A DNA stretch of 54,192 nt from Ruficoccus amylovorans (GTDB lineage: Bacteria; Verrucomicrobiota; Verrucomicrobiia; Opitutales; Cerasicoccaceae), in NCBI RefSeq assembly GCF_014230085.1, contig NZ_JACHVB010000019.1, positions 1-54,192 on the forward strand, read 5' to 3'. Position 1 is the stretch's first letter, and the number at the start of each line of letters is the position of its first letter. The translations under genes were made by a program, and so were the position numbers. The notes beneath the pieces were generated by a model. That model saw only the letters and a list, made by a program, of their open reading frames with translations, was not told the DNA's origin and did not search any database. Positions 1 through 6,511 of the stretch are shown here, piece by piece.

Positions 1-66
1 TGGCGTGACCTCCTAGAATCGTACCATTGCGTTTGAGACCCTGGCGGGTAGAACCCGACCAGAAGT

Positions 67-333
67 ATGAAACGAAAGAGATACACCGAAGAGCAAATCG
101 TGGCGCTCCTGCGCGAGGCAGACGAAGGCCGCAGCGTGGACGATGTTTGCCGCGAGCACAATGTGAGCAAAGCGAGCTTCCATCGTTGGAAGAGCAAGTA
201 CGGACAGATGGAGCTGCGCGATGTGAAGCGTCTGAAGGAGCTTGAGCGCGAGAACGCCGAGCTGAAGAAACTGGTGGCCGACCAGCTTTTGAACATCAAA
301 GTACTGGAGCAGGTAAACGCAAAAAAATGGTAA
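67..333 (+). CDS. IS3-family transposase OrfA (HTH protein)
   Basis: An 88-residue transposase subunit. Residues ~4-50 form the helix-turn-helix typical of HTH_Tnp_1 proteins (TEEQIVALLREAD, then the SKASFHRWKSKYG recognition region). Residues ~53-83 form a leucine-rich coiled coil (LKELERENAELKKLV) used for multimerisation in this family. It recognises the terminal inverted repeats. It overlaps the OrfB frame by seven bases at a run of seven A residues (321-327). In IS3 elements such a run lets ribosomes slip by -1 to make the OrfAB fusion, which is the active transposase. Length and domain order are normal and nothing is broken. Confidence 0.93.
   Translation: MKRKRYTEEQIVALLREADEGRSVDDVCREHNVSKASFHRWKSKYGQMELRDVKRLKELERENAELKKLVADQLLNIKVLEQVNAKKW
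321..327 (+). promoter_or_regulatory. A7 slippery heptamer for -1 frameshifting
   Basis: Seven consecutive A bases lie at the end of OrfA, three bases before its stop codon TAA (331-333). The OrfB frame is -1 relative to OrfA and its ATG (327-329) overlaps the last A. This is the classic arrangement for programmed -1 frameshifting in IS3 elements. I did not verify a downstream stimulatory stem-loop or pseudoknot. Confidence 0.7.
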
Positions 334-1241
334 GCCCGGGGCACAAGCGCGAAGCGGTGCGCGAGGTGGCCGAGTCGGGAACGTGCTCGTTACGGGCCGC
401 CTGTCGGTATCTTCGTCTGCACTGGTCGAGCTTCTGCTACCGGGCTAAAACCGCCACCGACAAGATGGTTCGCCTCGTGCGTGCGATCATCGCGGTGAGC
501 CGGACCAACCCGCGCTACGGTTATCGTCGCGTACGAGCGCTGCTGGCCAACGAAGGCTGGCAGGTCAGCCGCAAGCTGGTACAAAAGGTACGCCGGGCTG
601 AAGGGCTGGGCGTGAAGCCGCCGCGCCCCCGGCAACGGCGTCAGGGCAAGTCCACCGGCAAGATCCCGACCGCGGCGACGCATCCGCGGCACGTGTGGAG
701 TTGGGACTTCGTGGCGGATCGCACCGACAATGGAGCGCCTCTGCGGGTGCTCAGTCTGATCGACGAGTTTACCCGCCAGTGCATCAGCCTGACGGTGGCT
801 CGCGGGCTGAAGTCAGCCGACATCGTCGCGGCCTTGGACAAAGCCATCGCCAAGCACGGTGCTCCCGAGCACATCCGTTCCGACAACGGGCCGGAGTTTA
901 TCGCTACGGCGACCAAGGACTACCTGGAATCCAAACGCATCAAAACCCTCTACATCGAGCCGGGCTCGCCCTGGCAAAACCCTCACGTGGAGAGCTTCCA
1001 CAACCGCCTGCAGGACGAGTGCCTCAAGCAGGAGTGGTTCCTCTCCCTGACCGAAGCGCGCGTCGTCATCGAAAACTGGCGACGCAAATACAACAGCCAG
1101 CATCCGCACAGCCGTTTGGGCTTTATATCCCCCGACGCCTTTGCCAAACTCTGGCATCAAACCAAGGCAGTGCTTGGCTCCGTTCGCCCTACGGGCTCAC
1201 TGCACCAAGCACTCCCGCAAACCATAACCCAACCAACATAA
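327..1241 (+). CDS. IS3-family transposase OrfB (DDE integrase)
   Basis: A 304-residue catalytic subunit with an HTH_21-like N-terminal segment (~residues 48-100, containing YGYRRVRALLANEG) and an rve integrase core. The DDE triad is visible as D127 (WSWDFV), D186 (RSDNGPEF) and E222 (NPHVESF). The D-E gap is 35 residues, as expected for IS3 transposases. The C-terminal motif around YNSQHPHSRLG is also typical. It probably works as an OrfAB fusion produced by slippage at the A7 run. All key residues are present, so the element may still be active. Confidence 0.95.
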   Translation: MVSPGHKREAVREVAESGTCSLRAACRYLRLHWSSFCYRAKTATDKMVRLVRAIIAVSRTNPRYGYRRVRALLANEGWQVSRKLVQKVRRAEGLGVKPPRPRQRRQGKSTGKIPTAATHPRHVWSWDFVADRTDNGAPLRVLSLIDEFTRQCISLTVARGLKSADIVAALDKAIAKHGAPEHIRSDNGPEFIATATKDYLESKRIKTLYIEPGSPWQNPHVESFHNRLQDECLKQEWFLSLTEARVVIENWRRKYNSQHPHSRLGFISPDAFAKLWHQTKAVLGSVRPTGSLHQALPQTITQPT

Positions 1242-1293
1242 TCCTACCCAGCCAGCGTCTCATCGCTCTGGTACGAAAAGTGGGGGCCGACCA

Positions 1294-2544
1294 CAAGCGA
1301 CAGCATTAGGTTCGATTTGCGCGGCTCAGCACTGTTCGCTCAAGACGTTTTCTCAGATGAAGAAATACGTGCTTTCGATAACTCAGTTCGATCACCTCGA
1401 TGTAGCGTTTGCCGGTGCTCGTGCTGAAGAAGTCGTGGAGTCAATAAGGCGAATCAGGTGGAATGATCCGCAGCGGAACTTATCGATTCGTAAGCGGCTA
1501 AACGAATCCTACGCCGACAATAAGCTAGTCGGACTGATTCAGGAAGTTTTCGCCTTTATGGTCGAGCGACCGTCGCAAACTCCAGAACCCGAATTTACCA
1601 TTGCTGCTGTTTGCGAGGAAATCCTTCAATCTGAACGGACACTAAGGGATATTTGCCGGGGGTTCAGGATTTCTGGCGGAAATCTTCGCCAGATGTGCGA
1701 GAGTGTCAGTTGGATGGTAGACATTATGGGGGCAATTGCTGGAATCCTTCGACCTGAGCTTTCTGTGAATTTCGGTGAGGTATCTTCATGCCTTCGAAAG
1801 CGTGCACCGGTCTCGTGCCGACTTCTTGATGAATTGCCAGGCTACGTAAGTCGGGATGAAAGGATCCGCCTATTAAAGAGTGGAGTGAAAAATACTGAGC
1901 AAGTTTTAGAACGTACTCCCTCCGAGTTTGCTGGAATCATGAGCCCCACAAAGGCAGAGAGGATTCTGGATCACCTTACCTTGTCGCGAGAGAGAACACA
2001 TGAATATTGGCATCGGGACCACAAGCGACGACTTGACAAGATGGGCGCTCAGTACGGACTGATAGACCGAATGTATACCGAAAATGGGACTGATCTTGAG
2101 GTCGTAATTGAGGAACTATTGAACACAGGTTTCGTCAATGTGACTGCGCAGAGAATCACTGATCAAAAGGCGGGCGAGCCGGATCTCCTCATTCATTTTA
2201 AGGACGGAATCAGCTTTTCCATTCAAGTCACGGCCAAAGAGTCCAATACGAAGTTCGTCGATTCAAAGAAATCAGGTGACATTATTCCTCAATCGGCAAG
2301 GTTCGGAGTGGAAGGCTTTATTTGTGTGGGGAGGCCAGACTTCGAGACGCTCGCTCGCGAGAATGCAGGTCCACTTGGAGCCAAATACAATTATAAACAA
2401 ATCCCGGTCTTTGTTCTTTGTGAGCTTTACGTTCTTTACGCCGAGGACCGCTTTGATTCGGAGAAAATCACCAGAGTGATACGGGATGTCAGGGGTTACA
2501 TAAATGTAAAACGCCTTTTCACTGAATTAAGCGTGGAGGATTAG
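1294..2544 (+). pseudogene. 5'-truncated Ski2-like helicase with C-terminal nuclease-like domain
   Basis: The first ATG is at 1357 (395 residues), but the frame is open back to 1294, the first base after the IS. The 21 upstream codons (starting QATALGSICAAQ) read like the winged-helix stretch of Ski2-type SF2 helicases, typically ..LTxLGRAxAxSGLS... Residues ~100-135 (FRISGGNLRQMCESVSWMVD) resemble the ratchet domain. Residues 159-180 (ELPGYVSRDERIRLLKSGV) look like a helix-hairpin-helix. The end (~245-340) resembles a PD-(D/E)xK nuclease: GEPDLL with D276, then IQVTAKE. The last motif reads Q-V-T where D/E-x-K is expected, so catalysis is uncertain. No RecA helicase domains remain. No ribosome-binding site precedes 1357. 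The gene was probably beheaded by the IS insertion. Codon use is less GC-rich than in the glycan genes, which suggests acquired DNA, perhaps a defence-island remnant. Confidence 0.7.
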
Positions 2545-2656
2545 GAAGATGTGCTGAATTTGTCTCAATGTCCACGCCTGGGCGGTACAGTTTTTAGGAT
2601 CAGTAACTAGAACCCGCCGATTGACAGCGAGTTAGGCGATTGATACGAGTGCTGAC

Positions 2657-3781
2657 TTGAATAGGCAGCTTACAACGTTTCTGGGCTTCATGGCGGGCTG
2701 GATTGGCCGTCGCCAGCAGTTGGTGATCGACTACCTGCTGGAGGAAAACCGTGTCCTGAAGGAGCAGTTCGACGCGACAGGCAAGAAGCTCCGCTTGACT
2801 AATGCCCAGCGCCGGAATCTGGCCATCAAGGGCCGAAAGCTCCGTTGGACGCAGTTGATGCAGTACGCCAACCTCGTGAAGCCCGAGACCCTTTATGCGT
2901 GGCACCGTCGGTTCGTGCAGCTCAAATACACGGCCAAAACGAAGGTAAAGACCGCCGGGCAGAGCCGCATGGCGGCGATCCGAGAGCTTTGCCTGAAATT
3001 CGCGGTCGAAAACACAGGGTGGGGCTATGGCCGGATTCAGGGTGCCCTCTCGAACATCGGCTATACGATCAGCCGAACCACGGTTGGGAACATCCTCCGG
3101 GCGGCAGGCATCGAGCCCTCCCCGGACCGGGGCAAGGAAAGCAACTGGAAACGCTTCATCCGAACGCACCTATCGGTCATCTCGGTCGCGGACTTCCTGA
3201 CGACGGAGGTCTGGACCCTGCGCGGGTTGGTGCGTTACCACACGTTTTTCGTGATGAACCTTGCCCGGCGCGAGGTCCACATCGCCCACATCGACTGTCA
3301 GGTCAACGGCCAGGTGATGGCGCAAGTGGCCCGGAACCTGACCGACGCCGAAGACGGCTTTCTCAAGGGCATGGAGTATTTCATCTGCGACCACGACGCG
3401 CTTTACACCCACCAGTTCAGGAACACCCTCAAAAGTGCCGGAGTGGATGTCATCCAGACAAGCGTGGGCTATCCCGAGCAAAACGGTTACGCCGAGAGCT
3501 TCGTTTCCTCGATCAAACGGGAATGCCTGGACCGGCTGATCTTCTTCGGGGAGAAATCCCTGCGAAAAGCGGTCTCCGAGTTCGTAAAACATTACCACGG
3601 GGAACGAAACCACCAGGGTCTGAACAACCAGATCCCGTTCCCGCAAGCCCCACGGACAAAGGGTTGCGATGGCCTGATCGTAAAAAGTGAACGGCTAGGC
3701 GGGCTCCTGAACTACTACCACCGGGTGCCGGACCCCGATGAGCCCCCGGAAAACAGGGAGGAGGTGCCCGAAGCGGCCTGA
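2657..3781 (+). CDS. Integrase-core (DDE) transposase
   Basis: A 374-residue single-frame transposase with an rve fold, resembling IS3/IS481-type integrases. The triad is visible as D179 (SVADF), D245 (FICDHDALYT) and E280 (NGYAESF). The N-terminal ~100 residues carry an HTH-like region (LVKPETLYAWHRRFVQ), and ~115-150 a second HTH_21-like stretch (GWGYGRIQGALSNIG). The frame opens at TTG 2657; ATG 2690 is an alternative start. I could not find convincing terminal inverted repeats around it, so whether it is a separate IS or cargo between the two IS407-like right ends is open. The reading frame is intact. Confidence 0.85.
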   Translation: MNRQLTTFLGFMAGWIGRRQQLVIDYLLEENRVLKEQFDATGKKLRLTNAQRRNLAIKGRKLRWTQLMQYANLVKPETLYAWHRRFVQLKYTAKTKVKTAGQSRMAAIRELCLKFAVENTGWGYGRIQGALSNIGYTISRTTVGNILRAAGIEPSPDRGKESNWKRFIRTHLSVISVADFLTTEVWTLRGLVRYHTFFVMNLARREVHIAHIDCQVNGQVMAQVARNLTDAEDGFLKGMEYFICDHDALYTHQFRNTLKSAGVDVIQTSVGYPEQNGYAESFVSSIKRECLDRLIFFGEKSLRKAVSEFVKHYHGERNHQGLNNQIPFPQAPRTKGCDGLIVKSERLGGLLNYYHRVPDPDEPPENREEVPEAA

Positions 3782-3900
3782 AAACCCATTAGTTAACAAC
3801 TTTGCGACCTTCGGAGATTGCGGAGAAAATCTTCAACTTTCCGAAGAGTGCCATGCTTGGGCAGCCAGGGTTTTAACCGGGCACCCTCAACCTACAACAT

Positions 3901-3963
3901 AACCAACATAATCCTACCCAACCAGTGTCTCATTACGCTGGTACGAAAACAGGAGGCCGACCA
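3901..3963 (+). repeat. Orphan second copy of the IS407-like right end
   Basis: This 63-base segment aligns without gaps to 1231-1293, the right end of the first IS, with about 55 of 63 bases identical. It starts AACCAACATAATCCTACCCA and ends GGCCGACCA. Weaker similarity extends a little further upstream (AACATAACC). No matching transposase or left end accompanies it. It is either the scar of an older, deleted IS copy or the far boundary of a composite unit covering 1-3963. The remaining bases of 3782-4009 contain nothing I recognise. Confidence 0.75.
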
Positions 3964-4009
3964 ATTTTGAAAGGAAAAACCATGTATATATGCATATTAT
4001 CCGCGTGTC

Positions 4010-5413
4010 CTAGTTGTATACCGGGACTGGGGTGTCGCCGATTTGCTTCATGTAGGCGTAGAGGGCCTGTTTGCATTCGCGCATGGCCGCGCGGATGGCG
4101 GGGTCATCGGAGCTAGCTAGGTTGGTGGTTTCGCAGGGGTCGCGGTGCAGGGCGTAGAACTCGTTGGGCACGGTTTCTTTCAGATCGACCATGAGCTTCC
4201 ACTCCTGCGTGCGCCAGGAGCGCATGTCGGCACCGGTCTGATTCCAGTCCCACATGCGGTACTGGCCGAAGATCGTGCGAAGCGGCCCGGCATCTGCGCC
4301 CGACAGCGGGGCGCGCAGGCTCTGCCCGCGGGGGGTGAACGACGGGTTGACTCCGGCGTAGTCGAGCAGTGTCGGCAGCCAGTCAAGCGAGGAGTTGGGG
4401 GACGTGATGTCCTGGCCCGCCTTGACCTTTTCGGGGAAGCGCACAAGGGCGGGCACACGCATGGATTCGTCGTAGAGGTTGGGGCGGTCGCCGCGGTTGT
4501 CGGTGAGTATCCACCAGCCGTTGCCCTTGTGCCAGATGCCGTGGTGGCCGAGGTTGTAGCCGTTGTCCGAGGTGAAAACAATCAGGGTGTCGTCGAGGAT
4601 GCCCTGTGCTTCCAACTGCGCAAGCACGCGCCCAATGTTGCGGTCCACACTGTGGACGCTGGCCAGGTATTCGCGCGTCATGCGCTTGACGCGAGGGATG
4701 TCGAGTTTGGGGTAGTCCGGATTGGGGATTTGCGGGTCGATGTCCTTGAACAGATCCCAGTCCTCGGACTTGAGCGGATGCCAAGTGCGGTCGCCGTCTT
4801 CGGTGGATACGCCCTGATTGGCGTGCGGAGCCCAGAAGTGCAGGCTGAGAAAAAACGGCGAAGCCCGGTCGCGGCGGAGGAAGTCGATGGCGTAGTCGGC
4901 CAGTAGGTCCGAGGTGTAGCCGGGAACTCGGCTTCTGCGTCCGTCTTTTTCTATAACCGGGTCGCGAGAACTGAGCGGGCCGGAGTCGTCACCGATGAGG
5001 AAGCCGGTGAACTCGTTGTAGCCGTGCCTGGTGGGGTGAAATTTCTTTCCGTGGCCCAGATGCCATTTGCCGATGAGGGTCGTATCGTAACCGGCGGCTT
5101 TCAACTCGCTGGCAATGGAAGGCACCTGCGGATCGAGTCCAACCTCGGGATCCTGGCAGAGGAAGTCAGGGATGCCGACCTCCAGGCAATGGCGGCTGGT
5201 GAAAATACAGGCCCGGGAAGGGCTGCACACAGCCGAGGCACTGAAGTGCTGCCGCAGCAGAGTGCCCTCGCTTGCGAGGCGGTCGAGGTGAGGCGTGCGG
5301 GCGTCGGGATGGCCCGCGCTGCCCATCGCCCAGGCCCCCATGTCATCCGTTACAATGAAGAGGATGTTCGGGCGTTTTGTGATCGGGGCGGGCGCGGTGG
5401 CGGGTCTGCTCAT
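4010..5413 (-). CDS. Type I sulfatase (predicted cytoplasmic)
   Basis: A 467-residue formylglycine-dependent sulfatase of the alkaline-phosphatase superfamily that would hydrolyse sulfate esters on sugars. RPNILFIVTDDMG (D23/D24) binds Ca2+. The activation signature is C63-S-P-S-R, in which C63 must be oxidised to formylglycine by a maturase encoded elsewhere. Further family blocks are GKWHLGHG, the HAN/HF region, and FTSDNGYNLGHHGIWHKG with the second pair of metal ligands. The N-terminus (MSRPATAPAPITKRPN) has no hydrophobic core, so it is probably cytoplasmic and would act on imported oligosaccharides. It ends the minus-strand block downstream of the GntR regulator and has its own candidate operator 68 bases upstream. 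The substrate cannot be read from the sequence. Confidence 0.93.
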   Translation of the reverse strand: MSRPATAPAPITKRPNILFIVTDDMGAWAMGSAGHPDARTPHLDRLASEGTLLRQHFSASAVCSPSRACIFTSRHCLEVGIPDFLCQDPEVGLDPQVPSIASELKAAGYDTTLIGKWHLGHGKKFHPTRHGYNEFTGFLIGDDSGPLSSRDPVIEKDGRRSRVPGYTSDLLADYAIDFLRRDRASPFFLSLHFWAPHANQGVSTEDGDRTWHPLKSEDWDLFKDIDPQIPNPDYPKLDIPRVKRMTREYLASVHSVDRNIGRVLAQLEAQGILDDTLIVFTSDNGYNLGHHGIWHKGNGWWILTDNRGDRPNLYDESMRVPALVRFPEKVKAGQDITSPNSSLDWLPTLLDYAGVNPSFTPRGQSLRAPLSGADAGPLRTIFGQYRMWDWNQTGADMRSWRTQEWKLMVDLKETVPNEFYALHRDPCETTNLASSDDPAIRAAMRECKQALYAYMKQIGDTPVPVYN

Positions 5414-5480
5414 GGAGCGGTGTTTTTAACCGGTTCATATCCCGTTATGCTCACGGGAATTTTCAGGTTTTCCAAGTAGT

Positions 5481-5498
5481 GGTATACTTTTGAAATAC
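5481..5498. promoter_or_regulatory. Candidate GntR operator upstream of the sulfatase gene
   Basis: GGTATACTTTTGAAATAC, with palindromic core GTATAC at 5482-5487, lies about 68 bases upstream of the sulfatase start. It shares the consensus GGWATACTWTTGAAAT with five other sites in locus 1. It could alternatively be part of a promoter -10 region. Confidence 0.5.
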
Positions 5499-5669
5499 TT
5501 TGGCATGTTCAAGCAAAATATAAAGCAAGATTACCTCGTGAGAAGAAATTGGTAAAGATGGATACCCATCGTCGTAACCAATCGGGCTGGGGTCTTTTAC
5601 CCCGGCTGGAGGCTTCGGTGGGCTGGCCAGACATCCGGTCGGCCGGAACTCTGAAGCGGTGGAAAAAGC

Positions 5670-6407
5670 TCAGTAAATCTCGGAAAGGCCGAGGTGTTGG
5701 CTCTCCTTTTCGGCGAGCGCATCGAGCTCTTTCTTAATGTCGGTGACGGAGCCGTGCTTACTCTCGCGAATGTGGGCTTCGAGCAGTTCGCGGGCCTTGG
5801 GGCCGTCCTTGGCCTGAATGGCTTCGAAGATCGCCCGGTGCTGGGCGTGGATGTGGCTGACGTTGGTTTCACCAAAGCGCGACACCCGGAAACTGAGCAG
5901 GCGCGTCAGCATGCGGTTATCACTTACGTTCTTGAGCAGCATGCGGTTGCCGGTCGCCCGGATAATTCCCAGGTGGAAGTCGTGGTCGGCCATATAGAGC
6001 GTGCTGATATTCTCCGGGCTGAGCCGTTTACTCTGGTTTTTGAGCAGTTCGGTGTCCAGCTCGCGCATGCGGTTGCAGGTCTCCTCCAGGCGGGCGATTT
6101 CCTGCGGGCTGATGTACTTGATCGCCTCGGCGACGGCGTAGCCTTCGAGTGCGACGCGGATCTCGAATAACTCCTCGATCTCGCGGGCTTCGGGGATGCG
6201 CACGACCGTCCCGAAACGCGCGAGCCGGCGGAACACGCCCATCTCGCAGAAGATGTGCAGGGCCTCGCGCACCGGGGTACGGCTGATGCCGATCTGTTGG
6301 GCGATGGCTTCTTCGGAGACGCGGTCTCCCCAGCCCAACTGGCCACTTTGGAGCATCTGGTGGATGTGCTCCATTGCTTCCTGTTTGAGATTCTTGGCAG
6401 GTTTCAC
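5670..6407 (-). CDS. GntR-family transcriptional regulator, FadR/FCD subfamily
   Basis: A 245-residue sugar- or organic-acid-responsive regulator. Residues ~5-70 form the GntR winged helix (VSEEAIAQQIGISRTPVREALHIF). Residues ~78-218 form the all-helical FCD effector domain with the usual metal/ligand residues: D141xxFH145 (DHDFH), H190 (QHRAIFEAI) and H212 (AHIRES). The start is a GTG at 6407. The first ATG (6374) would cut into helix 1 of the winged helix, so the GTG is preferred. A candidate operator lies only nine bases upstream of that start, suggesting autorepression. The same motif occurs upstream of five other transcription units in 5.4-21 kb, making this gene the likely local regulator. 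The inducer is unknown. Confidence 0.93.
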   Translation of the reverse strand: MKPAKNLKQEAMEHIHQMLQSGQLGWGDRVSEEAIAQQIGISRTPVREALHIFCEMGVFRRLARFGTVVRIPEAREIEELFEIRVALEGYAVAEAIKYISPQEIARLEETCNRMRELDTELLKNQSKRLSPENISTLYMADHDFHLGIIRATGNRMLLKNVSDNRMLTRLLSFRVSRFGETNVSHIHAQHRAIFEAIQAKDGPKARELLEAHIRESKHGSVTDIKKELDALAEKESQHLGLSEIY

Positions 6408-6415
6408 ACCTTATC

Positions 6416-6431
6416 GGTATACTTGAAATAG
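6416..6431. promoter_or_regulatory. Candidate GntR operator (autoregulatory)
   Basis: GGTATACTTGAAATAG immediately precedes the GTG start of the GntR gene. It differs from the 5481 site mainly by a two-base contraction in the T run. The position over the promoter or start region fits autorepression. Confidence 0.5.
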
Positions 6432-6511
6432 CCAGGCCCGCGAGGATATTTTATCCTGTCAGCGGAAAAGGGCAGTCAAAGCAAAGAAGCACCTGTGAAA
6501 GGGGAGCGTTA

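Larger units (their letters stand above)
1..1293 (+). mobile_element. IS3-family insertion sequence (IS407-group-like)
   Basis: A complete or almost complete IS3-family element. It holds two overlapping transposase frames (67-333 and 327-1241). Its ends are related as imperfect inverted repeats: the first ~50 bases of the window match the reverse complement of about 1245-1293, sharing the blocks TCGTACCA, GAGAC and CTGG..GGGTA. The right end closes with GGCCGACCA at 1293. The exact left end, and any target duplication, may lie just outside the window. The element abuts an interrupted helicase/nuclease gene. Confidence 0.85.

Noticed and set aside
5590-5620. GGGGTC..TTTTACCCC hairpin between the GntR gene and the sulfatase gene as a terminator
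   Set aside because: The stem is only about five pairs and no T-run follows on the minus strand.
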